A DNA stretch of 64,000 nucleotides from SCRD01 sp046705285 (GTDB lineage: Bacteria; Acidobacteriota; Terriglobia; UBA7540), in the NCBI GenBank assembly GCA_046705285.1, contig JBJKQK010000211.1:1-64000 (forward strand), given 5' to 3'. This document shows positions 8,841 through 18,829 of the stretch, piece after piece. Numbering within the stretch: the first letter of the stretch is position 1; the number at the start of each line of letters is the position of its first letter. The notes under the pieces were generated by a model that was given only the letters and a program-made list of their open reading frames with translations, had not been told where the DNA came from and made no database searches. The position numbers and the translations under genes are program-made.

Positions 8841-11800
8841 TCAGGACAGGTGTTCTGCGTCAGGCGCAAGGACCGGCTCGCCAATAACCTCAGGCGCTTG
8901 CTGGCGCTTGCCGGCGTGTCGCCATTTCAGGAAGGAATCCATGTAAGTGTAAAAGACCGGCGTGAGATAAAGGGTTACGAATTGCGCGAACAGGAGGCCG
9001 CCGACCACACAAAGACCCAAGGGGCGCCGGGCATCGGCGTCGGCGCCAATCCCGATGGCAATGGGTAAGGTGCCAATGATCGCACAGGCGGTGGTCATCA
9101 TGATGGGGCGGAAACGAATCATGGAACCCTGGTAGGCCGATTCGATGGCCGAGAAATTGCCTTTGCGCTCCAGCTCCAGGGCGAAATCGACCATCATAAT
9201 GGCGTTCTTTTTGACGATGCCAATGAGCATGATCAGACCGACAAAGCCGTAAAGATCAAGCTGCATGTGGAACAGCGAGAGCGTGAGCAGGCCGCCGAAA
9301 GCCGCCGCCGGCAGCCCGGTAAGAATGGTGATGGGGTGAACGTAGCTCTCGTAGAGGATGCCCAGCACAATATAGATAACCAGTACCGTCACGATCAGCA
9401 GAATGCCCAAGCCGGTGAGAGACTGCTGGAAGGCCTGCGCAGTGCCCTGGAAACTGGTGGTGATGGAAATCGGCAGCATGGACTTGGCAAGACTGTCCAC
9501 TTCAGTAACCGCCTGGCCCAGGGCGACGCCACGCGCCAGGTTGAAAGACATGGTCGCGGAGGGGAGCTGGCCGCTATGGTTGACCGTAAGAGGGCCCACG
9601 CTGGTCGTGAATTTTGAGACGGCGCTGAGCGGAACGAGCTGCCCGGAGGAAGAGTGGATGTAAAGCTCGGAGAGCATGTTGGGATCGCTTTGAAAGCGTT
9701 TCTGCACCTGGAGGACGACCCAGTATTCGTCGTTCGCAGTGTATATGGGAGACACCAGGCGCTGGCCGTAGGCGCTGTAGAGGGCATCCTCAACCTGCTG
9801 GGGAGTCACTCCCAATGCAGCAGCTTTTTGGCGGTCAACCACGACGTTGGCCTGGGGATTTCGAATTTGCAGGTCGCTGGTGACGTCGACGAGGCCAGGC
9901 AGAGTCTTCATCTTCGCTTCAAACATCTCCGCATACTTATACAACTGATCGATATCCGGGCTGGACAGGGTGAACTGATACAGGCTCTTGGTCATGTGGC
10001 CGCCAATGCGAATGGCGGGCGGGTTGGTAAGGAAAACCCGAATCCCGGGAATCTTGTTCAGCTTTGGCTGCAACTCGCGGATCACGTCATTGATGGTCAA
10101 GTGATGTTCATAGAGCGGGCGGATGAATCGCACCACCGAATCGAGAACAGGGACATGCCCGTAATGCGCAACCAAACGATCGTAGGCCGGGTTGTGGGTC
10201 CAGGGGCGGTCAGAACGGTCTTTCAAATGGAGGAACGCGTGGCCATTGTTAAGGCCGGAGCTGTTTGAGCCGCTGATGCCCGAGAAAAACTGAACGACAC
10301 TCGGATCGGCCTGAAAAATACGATTGACAGCTTCCTGATGGGCCTTCATCGCGTCGAAGGAGATCCCCTGGTTGGCTTCAGTCGCAGCGGAAATTTCCGA
10401 GAGATCGTCTTCGGGCAGGAAACCTTTCGGAATCGCCCAAAACTGCCATGCCGTGCCCACGAGGATGAGAAAACCGAGGCCCATCACCGCGACGCGGTGC
10501 CGCAGCGCCCAGCGAAGGCTTGCACCGTACCCACGGAGCGCTACCTCAAGAATCTTTTCCAGTGTCCGATACAGCCAGCCATGAGACCGCGCGTGTTCAG
10601 GGCGCAGATACCTCCGGCAGAGCATCGGGCTGAGGGTGACGGAAACAAAGCCGGAAACGAGGACGGCTGAAATAATGACGACAGCGAACTCATGGAGCAG
10701 ACGGCCAAAGACCCCGGGCATGAAAAAGACAGGGAGAAAGACGACAGCTAGCGACAGGGTCATCGAAAGAATCGTGAAATTGACTTCTTTCGATCCGTCA
10801 AGGGCCGCTTGAAGCGGTCCCTTTCCCATCTCCATATGGCGCACGATATTTTCCAGCATCACGATGGCGTCATCGACGACGAAACCCACCGACAGAGTCA
10901 GCGCCAGAAGCGATAAGTTGTCGATGGTGTAGCCAAGCAGGTACATCGCTGCGAAGGTGCCTATGATCGCCATCGGCAGGGCCAGGCTCGGGATCACGGT
11001 GGCGGAAATGTTGCGCAGAAAAAGGAAGATGACAAGAACCACCAGAAAGACAGCCAGGAGAAGCGTGAACTTGACGTCATTGACGGAGTTTTCGATTGGA
11101 ACCGATCGATCGTACTCGATGGAGAGATGGATCGACGGCGGCACCATCGAGTAGAAGCGCGGAATGAGTTTGCGGATGTCCTTGACGATGTCGATCGTGT
11201 TGGTGCCGGGCTGCCGCATAACGGCCAACATGATGCCGGGGACGTTGTTGATCCAGTTCGCGACATACTCATCCTGAACTCCGTTCCGGACGGTGGCTAC
11301 CTGATCAAGCTGCACCGGCGCTCCGTTGCGATAAGCAACGATGAGAGGCCGATAGACGGCAGCGTCGGAAAGTTGGCCATTCGATTCGATGTTGTAGGCC
11401 TTGTGAGCGCCGTAGAGCGTGCCCATCGGCATGTTGACGTTGGCGTTTTGAATGGCCTGCTCAACCTGGTCAATGCCGATCTGGCGGCTGGCAAGCTCCT
11501 GGGGATTCAGATTGACGCGCACTGCGTACTTCGCCGAGCCGTTGACATCAACCTCTGCAACGCCGGGAACCATTGAAATCTGTTCGGCAATAAGATCCTC
11601 GGCGTATTTGTCGACATCGTAGAGCGGCAGTGTCGGCGATGTTACGGCCAGCAGAAAGATGGGCGAGTCGGCTGGGTTGACCTTTCGGAACGTGGGAGGA
11701 AAAGGCATGTTGGCCGGAAGTTGATTCGCCGCGGCGGCGATGGCCGACTGGACATCGAGGGCAGCCGAGTCGATATTACGGCTGAGATCGAACTGAAGAG

Positions 11801-12074
11801 TGATCTGTGTGTTACCCAGCGAACTGGTGGATGTCATCGAGTCCAGGCCGGCAATGGTCGTGAACTGCTTTTCCAGCGGGGTCGCCACAGATGAAGCCAT
11901 CGTTTCGGGACTCGCGCCGGGAAGGCCAGCGGACACTTGAATCGTGGGAAAATCCACGTTCGGCAAATCACTGACGGCTAGATCGCGGTAGCCGAGAATA
12001 CCGAAAAGGAGAATGGCCAGCATCAGGAGGCTGGTCATAACCGGCCGGCGAATGAAGGGCTCACAGAGATTCAT
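8841..12074 (-). CDS. RND multidrug efflux permease (AcrB/MdtB type)
   Basis: The 1077-residue inner-membrane pump has the HAE1 layout: TM1, a large periplasmic porter region, TM2-6, a second porter region and TM8-12. It starts with the typical FIRRPVMTSLLMLAI. The proton-relay aspartates are in TM4 (VGFVVDDAIVMLENI) and the lysine in TM10 (IGIVKKNAIMMVDFA). It would use proton motive force to expel drugs or lipophilic compounds through an adaptor and outer-membrane channel. The adaptor gene lies 15 bases upstream on the same strand; no outer-membrane factor is present in the window, so a distant one must be used. Confidence 0.95.
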   Translation of the reverse strand: MNLCEPFIRRPVMTSLLMLAILLFGILGYRDLAVSDLPNVDFPTIQVSAGLPGASPETMASSVATPLEKQFTTIAGLDSMTSTSSLGNTQITLQFDLSRNIDSAALDVQSAIAAAANQLPANMPFPPTFRKVNPADSPIFLLAVTSPTLPLYDVDKYAEDLIAEQISMVPGVAEVDVNGSAKYAVRVNLNPQELASRQIGIDQVEQAIQNANVNMPMGTLYGAHKAYNIESNGQLSDAAVYRPLIVAYRNGAPVQLDQVATVRNGVQDEYVANWINNVPGIMLAVMRQPGTNTIDIVKDIRKLIPRFYSMVPPSIHLSIEYDRSVPIENSVNDVKFTLLLAVFLVVLVIFLFLRNISATVIPSLALPMAIIGTFAAMYLLGYTIDNLSLLALTLSVGFVVDDAIVMLENIVRHMEMGKGPLQAALDGSKEVNFTILSMTLSLAVVFLPVFFMPGVFGRLLHEFAVVIISAVLVSGFVSVTLSPMLCRRYLRPEHARSHGWLYRTLEKILEVALRGYGASLRWALRHRVAVMGLGFLILVGTAWQFWAIPKGFLPEDDLSEISAATEANQGISFDAMKAHQEAVNRIFQADPSVVQFFSGISGSNSSGLNNGHAFLHLKDRSDRPWTHNPAYDRLVAHYGHVPVLDSVVRFIRPLYEHHLTINDVIRELQPKLNKIPGIRVFLTNPPAIRIGGHMTKSLYQFTLSSPDIDQLYKYAEMFEAKMKTLPGLVDVTSDLQIRNPQANVVVDRQKAAALGVTPQQVEDALYSAYGQRLVSPIYTANDEYWVVLQVQKRFQSDPNMLSELYIHSSSGQLVPLSAVSKFTTSVGPLTVNHSGQLPSATMSFNLARGVALGQAVTEVDSLAKSMLPISITTSFQGTAQAFQQSLTGLGILLIVTVLVIYIVLGILYESYVHPITILTGLPAAAFGGLLTLSLFHMQLDLYGFVGLIMLIGIVKKNAIMMVDFALELERKGNFSAIESAYQGSMIRFRPIMMTTACAIIGTLPIAIGIGADADARRPLGLCVVGGLLFAQFVTLYLTPVFYTYMDSFLKWRHAGKRQQAPEVIGEPVLAPDAEHLS

Positions 12075-12089
12075 GGAATTCCGGCTTTG

Positions 12090-13229
12090 TCAGAGCGACT
12101 TGGTAAAATAGACTTTCGATCCGGGAACCAGGCGTACCTGCCCGTCCGTGACTACCGTTTCGCCGGCGGCGAGACCCTGCAAAACTTCCATCTGGCCGTT
12201 GGCGGCTTGTCCTACTTTCACTTGCCGGACATCGACAGTCTTGTCCGGTTTCACGACAAAAACGTAATCGCCCTGCTGCCCCGTCTGCACCGTCTGGGAG
12301 GGAACAACCAGCACGTTCTGCTGCTCACCAAGCTTCAGCAAGACATTGGAGAACTGGCCGGGCCAAAGGTGATGATCGATGTTGGAAAATGTGGCCATCA
12401 GCTCAATTGTCCCGGTGGCCGTGTCCACGGTGTTGTTGACGAAACTCAGAACACCGGTTTCCGGGTCGGCGTCGCCCGGTGGAGTGGCCCGAACACGCAA
12501 TCGGGATCTGGCCATCGACTGCTTGATCGGCTCCAGATACTGCTGGGGAACAGAGAAATTGACGTAGATGGGTGAAACCTGGTTGATCACTACAAGCACC
12601 GGGAGGTCATTGGCCTTCACAGTGGCTCCAGGAGAGATAAGCTGGGCGCCCGTAACACCGTTGATGGGAGCATAGATGGAACAATAGGAAAGTTGGATTT
12701 TCGCGGTCTGGATGGCAGCCTCGTCGGCGCGGACAGTGGCCAGAGCGGCCGTTGAGGTTGCCAAAGCCTGGTCGTACTGCTCCGGGGAAACGATGCCCTG
12801 CTTGTAAAGCTTTTCACTGCGCTGGAGTTCCACCTTGCTGAGCTGGGCCTGCGCCTTGTCCCTGGCGAGCGCCGCCTCAGCCTGGGCAAGGGCGGCGAGG
12901 AAGGGATCCTTGTCCAGCGTCACCAGCAAGTCTCCTTTGCGAACAAACTGGCCTTGCTTGTAATGGACTTCCTTGACGATGCCGGCAACCTGCGACTCGA
13001 CCGAAACCGTTTGGAACGCCTGGCCGGTACCGATGGCGCTTAAATCGATTGGGATGTTGCTCCGCTTCACCTTGGCGACCATGACCGGGACGGGGCTATT
13101 GTCCTTCGGTCTCGCAATCTCGCCGCTGGTGGCTGAGCCTTGTGCTGGCACGTCACCGCCGCTGCACCCTGCAAGAAGCAGTGCTGATAAAAGTGTGATA
13201 GGAATGAGAATCTTGCCAACGCGGCTCAT
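12090..13229 (-). CDS. RND efflux periplasmic adaptor (membrane fusion) lipoprotein
   Basis: The 379-residue product starts with a lipoprotein signal ending in LLAGC, with the cysteine as the lipid anchor. It then has the half-lipoyl motif (VAGIVKEVHYKQGQFVRKGD), an alpha-helical hairpin rich in Ala and Gln, and the second lipoyl half (CSIYAPINGVTGAQ) followed by beta-barrel and membrane-proximal domains. This is the HlyD/AcrA order. It would connect the downstream RND pump to an outer-membrane channel. ATG 13229 is chosen because the lipobox falls at the usual distance and an AGGAAG precedes it; the longer reading adds 25 polar residues before the signal. Confidence 0.92.
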   Translation of the reverse strand: MSRVGKILIPITLLSALLLAGCSGGDVPAQGSATSGEIARPKDNSPVPVMVAKVKRSNIPIDLSAIGTGQAFQTVSVESQVAGIVKEVHYKQGQFVRKGDLLVTLDKDPFLAALAQAEAALARDKAQAQLSKVELQRSEKLYKQGIVSPEQYDQALATSTAALATVRADEAAIQTAKIQLSYCSIYAPINGVTGAQLISPGATVKANDLPVLVVINQVSPIYVNFSVPQQYLEPIKQSMARSRLRVRATPPGDADPETGVLSFVNNTVDTATGTIELMATFSNIDHHLWPGQFSNVLLKLGEQQNVLVVPSQTVQTGQQGDYVFVVKPDKTVDVRQVKVGQAANGQMEVLQGLAAGETVVTDGQVRLVPGSKVYFTKSL

Positions 13230-13428
13230 TCGCCCAGGCTTCCTGTTGTTCGCAATAATTATCCCACATTTCCTTATTGAAGGGACGTGTTTATTGACGC
13301 GCATAGGGTCCCATTGGTTACACCCGATTCTGGCGGGCTTGGTACTGAGCAGGCGATCATGCGTTCGAGGCCAGCACGTGATAAGTCGAGAAGCTGCCGC
13401 TGAAGATGTGGGGGGTAAGTGGCAACGA

Positions 13429-13490
13429 CTTGGCCTGCCGCACGGAGGCCCTCAAAAATAGATTAGAAAGTTGGGCGGCAGGCCGTCAAG
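13429..13490. repeat. inverted repeat between the efflux operon and the UshA-like gene
   Basis: CTTGGCCTGCCGC (13429-13441) and GCGGCAGGCCGTCAAG (13475-13490) pair over 13 bases with a two-base bulge and a loop of about 33 bases. No T run follows. The gene-free stretch of about 310 bases (13230-13543) holds nothing else I can name. It could be a transcript end or a small element remnant. Confidence 0.45.
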
Positions 13491-13543
13491 CGAATCTTCT
13501 GTCTCTTTGCTCTAATTGCTCTAACCCTGAGTCGGATTTTGCC

Positions 13544-14401
13544 TCACTTGGTTTTATCCGCGGCGTCACGAATACGATTGGGATTGCCAAGCCCCAAAAC
13601 TCCGACCTGAGAGACATAGGACTTTATCGCGTCAAACGCAGACCCCGGAAGGTGCTGCACGTCCCACATTTCCGTACCAATCGATTGCAGGCCCGCGTAG
13701 GTTCCTGCTGTGGCAGTCACGCTGTAGAGTTGCTCCTTCACGATCTTATTCCCGCCCACGTGCACGGAGCCTTCAAGAATCATCGCACCCACGGGAGCGG
13801 AAGAATCATAGTCCAGCCGCATGCCGGAAACCTGGGGGAAGTAGTCATCACCGAAATAAAGAGTGGCCTCGAGCGCCTTCAACAGCACGGCCCCGGTCAC
13901 TCGAAAAGTGAACAGCGGCCATGCCCTCAGAGGCTGTTCAAAGGAGGCGAACTCAGAGTAGCTCATCGCACGGAAGATGTCCGCTCCAACGACCGGGCCC
14001 GCGGGCACGGCATCTCCGTTGCCCAGAACCAGCACATCCAGCCCCAAGGACTTGAGCTGCTGAAGTTCGGGAATACCGTAGAAGTGTTTGAAGAAAAGGT
14101 CGCCTTCCATGACATCGCCTGCGTGGACGAAAAGCGCCTGTGTATTAAGCTTCCTCTCCTCCGCGACAATCGCTGCAACTTTGGGTAGGCCGCCCAGCTT
14201 CCCGTCGAGCATCGCGTCTTTCGGACCCCAGGCCGCCAGATGGGAATGGGTGTCGCCGATGTGCAGCAGGGTGAACTGGCCTGTCTGCGCGACCGCCTCG
14301 GTTGCCGTCGCCAGCCAAAGGCCAGAGAGCATCAGGACACAGGTTATTCGCAGCACCCTGGAGAGTGCTGCCGAAAGCTTAACGAAAGTATGGTTTCTCA
14401 T
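13544..14401 (-). CDS. 5'-nucleotidase/UshA-like protein with in-frame loss of the catalytic core
   Basis: After a signal peptide ending near AVAQ the 285-residue protein begins like UshA-family metallophosphatases. It has LLHIGDTHSH (metal ligands D and H) and VHAGDVMEGD. The sequence then reads LGLDVLVLGN and jumps, exactly where GNHE should stand, to DAVPAGPVVGADIFRAM, which belongs to the C-terminal 5'-nucleotidase domain (IPAGP.t..D..r..pf). Normal members have about 500-550 residues, so roughly 220-250 are missing, including the GNHE histidine and the later metal-binding histidines. The frame stays open to a normal end. Catalysis is therefore doubtful. The start at ATG 14401 has an excellent AGGAGGAATCA. 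Confidence 0.75.
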   Translation of the reverse strand: MRNHTFVKLSAALSRVLRITCVLMLSGLWLATATEAVAQTGQFTLLHIGDTHSHLAAWGPKDAMLDGKLGGLPKVAAIVAEERKLNTQALFVHAGDVMEGDLFFKHFYGIPELQQLKSLGLDVLVLGNGDAVPAGPVVGADIFRAMSYSEFASFEQPLRAWPLFTFRVTGAVLLKALEATLYFGDDYFPQVSGMRLDYDSSAPVGAMILEGSVHVGGNKIVKEQLYSVTATAGTYAGLQSIGTEMWDVQHLPGSAFDAIKSYVSQVGVLGLGNPNRIRDAADKTK

Positions 14402-14742
14402 TGATTCCTCCTGGCTTGAAACCACAGACCAGCGCGATGGGGACCGGCGCTCCGGGAGCCCGTTAGCTCAGTAACCCTAGGCAGACATCCGATTATTGCC
14501 CCGTGATTTGCCTCCGTGCCGGAAGGCGCTGGCCGGAGTCGAGATTGGAGTCAATGTGTCGCACAAACCGACCCGTCGATTGCGATTATGGGCAGGAGGA
14601 TGGATCAGATGAATAGAATCGAGCTTGAATTTGTCATGAATTCTGACTAACATGTAAATGATTGGTTTGAAACGGCTAAGCAACGAACTTTGCCGTCTCT
14701 AAGCTGCAGTTATCTCCAACCCGACAGCGCAGGAGCGGAAAA
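14402..14742. other. intergenic region between divergent genes
   Basis: About 340 bases separate the divergently transcribed UshA-like and CadC-like genes. Promoters for both must lie here, but I see no convincing -35/-10 pair, RNA gene or repeat. Confidence 0.4.
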
Positions 14743-16497
14743 ATGTCAAACATTATCCGCTTCGGTTCGTTTGAAGCTGAACTGAACTCCGGCCAACTCC
14801 GCAAAGGCGGAGCGAGAGTCAGGCTCCGTCATCAATCATTCCAAATCCTGTCCTGGCTGCTCGAGCACCCCGGACAGGTCATCACGCGCGAGGATCTGCG
14901 ACGCCGGCTCTGGGGGGACGACGTCTTTGTCGACGTCGAGAACAACCTGAACACCGCAATAGCGCAGTTGCGCGAGGCGCTGAACGACTCGGCAGATCAC
15001 CCGCGCTTCATCGAAACGCTGCCCAGGCGCGGGTATCGCTTTATCGCCGATGTGTATGAGCCAACGGCGGAGACGGTGAAGTCGGCAACCAACAGAGCGC
15101 GGCTGGTGGTGCTGCCCTTTGTGAACTTGAGCGGCGATCCGGCACAGGAATACATGGGTGATGCGTTGACCGAAGAAATCATCACCGCATTGGCCAGCCT
15201 GGCGCCGGAGCAACTGGCGGTGATTGCCCGCACCACGTCCATGCACTACAAGGGAAGCCATAAGGATGTGGCGCGCATCGGCCGCGAGTTGAACGCAGAT
15301 TACCTGGTGGAAGGCGGCATCCGGCGCGACGGCCGCCACATCGGAATCAACGTGCAGCTTGTTCAGACCAGTGACCAGGCCCATCTGTTCGCCAGAAAGT
15401 ACGACGTCCCGCTGCGCGAGATGTTCAACGTTCAGAGCTGCATCTCGCAGGCAATCGCCGCGTACATTCCGGCGGTGGCAGATCGAATGCGCACCGGGCT
15501 GGCCAGTGTCGCGCAAGCCCGCCCAAAACCTGTCGAGGATCTCACCGCTCTTGACCAGTACATCCGAGGCCGCAACCTGATAGGCAAGGGTACTGCCGCA
15601 GCCTTTGCAGCCGCCAGACAGCATCTGGAAAAGGCGGTGGCACGCGCGCCGGAGTTCGCGCAGGCGTACGACGCGCTAGCCGAGGTCTACTGGTACCTGG
15701 GCTACCTCGGCTATATGCGGCCGCGGGAAGCCTTTTCCGCCGGCATTCTACACGCTGTGCGAGCCATCGAGCTGGACAACACGCGGGCTGAGACCCACGC
15801 GCTCCTGGGCCAGTTCCACAAGATTGCAGAGTACAACTGGCGCGATGTCAACCGGGAAATGGCCCTGGCGCTGCAGTTCGATCCAACCTCGCCGGTCGTC
15901 AGGCTGCGATACGCCATCAGCGGCTTGATGCCGCACGGGCGCGTGAATGAGGCAGTGGCGGAAATTGACCGCGCCCTCGATTTCGATCCCCTTTCCATGC
16001 TGACGCGCGCGTGGCGCGGCATCATGCTGGTGCTGAGCCGGCGCTTTGAGTGTGGCATCGAGGAAGCCAGAAAGCAGCTCGATCTCGATCCGGGTGCCTT
16101 CATGGCTCATTTCGTTCTGGGCGTAAGTTGCCGTTATCTGGGGAGGTTTGAGGAAGCAATTGCCGCCATGCGGAAAGGTGTGGAACTTTCCGGAGACGCG
16201 GCTTTCATGCTGGGCTGGCTGGGGCTGGCGCTGGGGGCGAGTGGCCGGGCCGCCGAAGCGCGCGAAGTACTCCGGCGCCTGCATGACATGGAATGCCGAG
16301 GGTACGTGCCACCGTTCAGCATTGCCTGCGTCCATCTGGGGCTGAGGGAAATTGATACCGCTTTTGACTGGCTCAATCGGGCGGTCGAAGAATGCGACCA
16401 GTTTATAATGCCCATCAAGAGCTATGTGTTTCTCGATCCAATCCGAAGCGATCCGCGCTTTGCCGAACTGCTGTGTAAGATGAACCTTGAGCCTTGA
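14743..16497 (+). CDS. CadC-like winged-helix regulator with TolB-like and TPR domains
   Basis: The first 110 residues form an OmpR/CadC-type winged helix (LLEHPGQVITREDLRRRLWG, then NNLNTAIAQLREAL and the final RRGYRFIADV). Next comes a TolB/FlgO-like segment starting VVLPFVNLSGDPAQEYMGDALTEE's first half (about residues 120-245), then several TPR-like helical repeats to the end. Unlike CadC there is no obvious membrane helix, so it is probably cytosolic. Such proteins are numerous in Acidobacteriota and are thought to be transcription regulators or signalling scaffolds; the target is unknown. The ATG follows GGAGCGG at a good distance. It is flanked by divergent and convergent genes, so it is monocistronic. 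Confidence 0.85.
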   Translation: MSNIIRFGSFEAELNSGQLRKGGARVRLRHQSFQILSWLLEHPGQVITREDLRRRLWGDDVFVDVENNLNTAIAQLREALNDSADHPRFIETLPRRGYRFIADVYEPTAETVKSATNRARLVVLPFVNLSGDPAQEYMGDALTEEIITALASLAPEQLAVIARTTSMHYKGSHKDVARIGRELNADYLVEGGIRRDGRHIGINVQLVQTSDQAHLFARKYDVPLREMFNVQSCISQAIAAYIPAVADRMRTGLASVAQARPKPVEDLTALDQYIRGRNLIGKGTAAAFAAARQHLEKAVARAPEFAQAYDALAEVYWYLGYLGYMRPREAFSAGILHAVRAIELDNTRAETHALLGQFHKIAEYNWRDVNREMALALQFDPTSPVVRLRYAISGLMPHGRVNEAVAEIDRALDFDPLSMLTRAWRGIMLVLSRRFECGIEEARKQLDLDPGAFMAHFVLGVSCRYLGRFEEAIAAMRKGVELSGDAAFMLGWLGLALGASGRAAEAREVLRRLHDMECRGYVPPFSIACVHLGLREIDTAFDWLNRAVEECDQFIMPIKSYVFLDPIRSDPRFAELLCKMNLEP

Positions 16498-16706
16498 TCG
16501 CGCCATATAATTCCGCACAGCAAAACGCCTCTCGATAGCACTTCGCCGAGGTTTTCGCGCGCCCTCGTACGACACCGCAGAAAGATTTTCCGCCATGCCA
16601 GGCGAGCTGCGCGACAGTTACGTTCCCGCGGGCTTCACGCCACACGGGGCCACAGCCTGTGCCGTGGAAGGGCACGCAGCCGGTCTCAATCTATTCACTG
16701 AGGAAT

Positions 16707-17564
16707 CTAATACTGGTGAACTCTGATGACGGTGTCACCGCTGAAGGTAACAAACAGCACGTGGGGCGGCAAGCCGTAAAGCCAGTCTTCCGTCTCTTCG
16801 CCGTTCGGCTTGGTTTCACCCACTTTCCGGAAAGGCACGCCCTTTGCGGAAAGGACCTCGTCGCGGTTCATTCCAACGAGAACCTGATGGTTCTTGATAG
16901 CCTTTTTGAATTTTTCAGGCACGTTCGGAGAATAGAGTTTCGTTGGCAGCTTGCGATGGAAATCCAGCACCGAGCTCAGAAGTTTCTTGGCATGCTCAAC
17001 GCTCAAATCTGGCGATTTTTGAGGAAAGGTCAGGGTGACGGAAGATCCGAAGGCAATGGGGTTCTGGTTGTCCTGCTGATCGACCGGCGTCATCATGCCA
17101 CCCATGCCGATCTCGATGTGCTGGTACCACTTCTTATGCCTTTTCCCCCCATTGTTGATCTGAAAGATGACCCGGTGAGGCTTGAACGTGATCTTGGTGA
17201 TTTCGACTGGCAAGCCCGGCTGGATTGCGGGGCCATACTGGCGGAGTTGCTCCTTGGCCTGCGCCTCGTCAATCTCTCCTTTATCGTTCACAACAAGCCC
17301 GTTCTTCCCCCGCGGCAGAACAACTTTGGCCACCGCAATCTCGCGATCCAGGCCCCGAATCAGGAGGAGCCGGCCCAGCTCTTTGTTCGACAGTTCTTTC
17401 CCAACGGCAACAGAAGGGCCAAGCAGCACCACAGAAGCCATCACCAGTGCAACGCAAAGTCCGGCCGAACTCGAGCCGCGTGAGATTCGCTTGTTGGATC
17501 TGTGGTCGGCACTCCCCAAGAAAAATTCGCATGCACGCCGCCAGAGGCACTTGTTGTAACTCAT
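16707..17564 (-). CDS. conserved exported protein of unknown function
   Basis: The 285-residue product has a late hydrophobic segment (about residues 31-52) consistent with an export signal or anchor, ending near SVAVGKE. The mature part has alternating strands and Lys-rich loops and ends with a segment on VGMNRDEVLSAKGVPFRK...EDWLYGLPPHVLFVTF, which resembles the SmpA/OmlA-like small domain (gm...eV...lG.P.....W.Y). I do not recognise the family with confidence. The start at 17564 has GGGTGAGG before it and lies 31 bases beyond the stop of the upstream CPBP protease gene, so the two are probably cotranscribed. Confidence 0.65.
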   Translation of the reverse strand: MSYNKCLWRRACEFFLGSADHRSNKRISRGSSSAGLCVALVMASVVLLGPSVAVGKELSNKELGRLLLIRGLDREIAVAKVVLPRGKNGLVVNDKGEIDEAQAKEQLRQYGPAIQPGLPVEITKITFKPHRVIFQINNGGKRHKKWYQHIEIGMGGMMTPVDQQDNQNPIAFGSSVTLTFPQKSPDLSVEHAKKLLSSVLDFHRKLPTKLYSPNVPEKFKKAIKNHQVLVGMNRDEVLSAKGVPFRKVGETKPNGEETEDWLYGLPPHVLFVTFSGDTVIRVHQY

Positions 17565-17595
17565 GGCCTCACCCCGCGCTTCCGATGCGTCGTCG

Positions 17596-18555
17596 CTAGA
17601 GCTTTTCGTCCGAGTCGGTAACCCGGTCAAAAAGCCCTTTCGCGTTCTCACTTTCGCCTCCGGGACCCAAGGCTAAGTCCCACATCTCCCTGGTAGAAAA
17701 GATGCGCCTGGAAGCGAAAAAGTACACAGTTCCCGCCAGGATTATCCCTAACGTTAGGATACTACCTTCGGGGCCATAAGCGCTACCTGTAAGCCAGTGC
17801 GGTCCGTTCACCTTTGCTTGCAGGATCGGTTCCGGAAAGTTGAGTCCGCTGACGGGAAGTCCGAGGACAAAACCCTGTACAAAGTTCCATGCGAAATGGA
17901 TGCCGAAGGGCAGCCAGAGGGCACGGGTGCGCAGATAACAGATGGCCAGAAGGACTCCCACCACAGCAGTGTTCAGCGTCGAGATCCAGGTGTGGAAAGG
18001 ATTCCTCAGGTGAGCAAGACCGAACAGGGCCGACAGCACGATCACGGCAAAGACCGGGCCGCCAGCATCGACCAGGCGCTGAAAGGGGTAACCCCGGAAC
18101 ATCAACTCCTCGACGGCAGCGGCCACCGTAAACAGCAGGAAAAACAGCAGGCCGGCAAGAACAACTCCGCCTGCGGATGATGAAGTAAAAGAAAACCTCG
18201 CCACTCCCAGCAATGCTTCCGCGCCTGCGACCGCCAGGATCATGACGGCTCCGGCAATCAGCCCTATCGCCAGTTCAGCTTTCCACCGCGGGTGAAATGC
18301 AACCCCTACCGAGCCTAGCGGCCGCCGCTCCAACAGGCGGGTGAGAATCGCGTACAAGCCCAGCAGTACGGGCAATAAGAGCAGGTTAAACCAGAACAAG
18401 AGTGACAGCTCGCGCGACAGCGGGCCAAAAGGGACCGGCATGCCCATCGCAACAAAGCTCACGGTGGTGACCACCGTCAGAATTCCCACCACAGAGATGA
18501 GAAGACGGAAAAAAGGGCGGAGGCGCCCATCTTTAAAGAAAAGTCTTTCGAACAT
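17596..18555 (-). CDS. CPBP family intramembrane glutamic protease (CAAX/ABI type)
   Basis: The 319-residue membrane protein has about eight helices and the three CPBP motifs: EExxxR as EELMFR (Glu149, Glu150, Arg154), an FxxxH motif as FGLAHL (His182), and HFAWNF (His220). CPBP proteases cleave or bind membrane peptides; bacterial members act in bacteriocin immunity, signalling or prenyl-protein-like processing. The substrate here is unknown. The N-terminal start is uncertain: ATG 18555 (MFERLFFKDG) fits a cytosolic lead before TM1 but lacks a strong Shine-Dalgarno, and TTG 18642 would add 29 residues. An exported protein gene follows directly. Confidence 0.85.
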   Translation of the reverse strand: MFERLFFKDGRLRPFFRLLISVVGILTVVTTVSFVAMGMPVPFGPLSRELSLLFWFNLLLLPVLLGLYAILTRLLERRPLGSVGVAFHPRWKAELAIGLIAGAVMILAVAGAEALLGVARFSFTSSSAGGVVLAGLLFFLLFTVAAAVEELMFRGYPFQRLVDAGGPVFAVIVLSALFGLAHLRNPFHTWISTLNTAVVGVLLAICYLRTRALWLPFGIHFAWNFVQGFVLGLPVSGLNFPEPILQAKVNGPHWLTGSAYGPEGSILTLGIILAGTVYFFASRRIFSTREMWDLALGPGGESENAKGLFDRVTDSDEKL

Positions 18556-18829
18556 AACTGTCACTGACTTCCATCGCAGGATTGCCAAACTCCAAGGGTC
18601 ACGCCAAGCACGGCGCACCCAGTGAGAACTTGTACCATTCAAAGGGAGCGAGCCGCCGTATGACCGTTACACCGGGCACTGCTTCCATGTGCCGAACTCA
18701 AAGCCGGTGTAAGACCGCACCTTCGGCCTTTATTCTCGTTATTTTGGGTGAGTGATGCAATGGTCATCTTGCTTTGTGACCATGAAGATGGTTTAATTGG
18801 CCGCCTGATGGGTGATGGGAGGTAAGTCG

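Noticed and set aside
8841..13229. Complete tripartite efflux system
   Set aside because: Only the pump and adaptor are present. The neighbouring UshA-like gene is not an outer-membrane factor.
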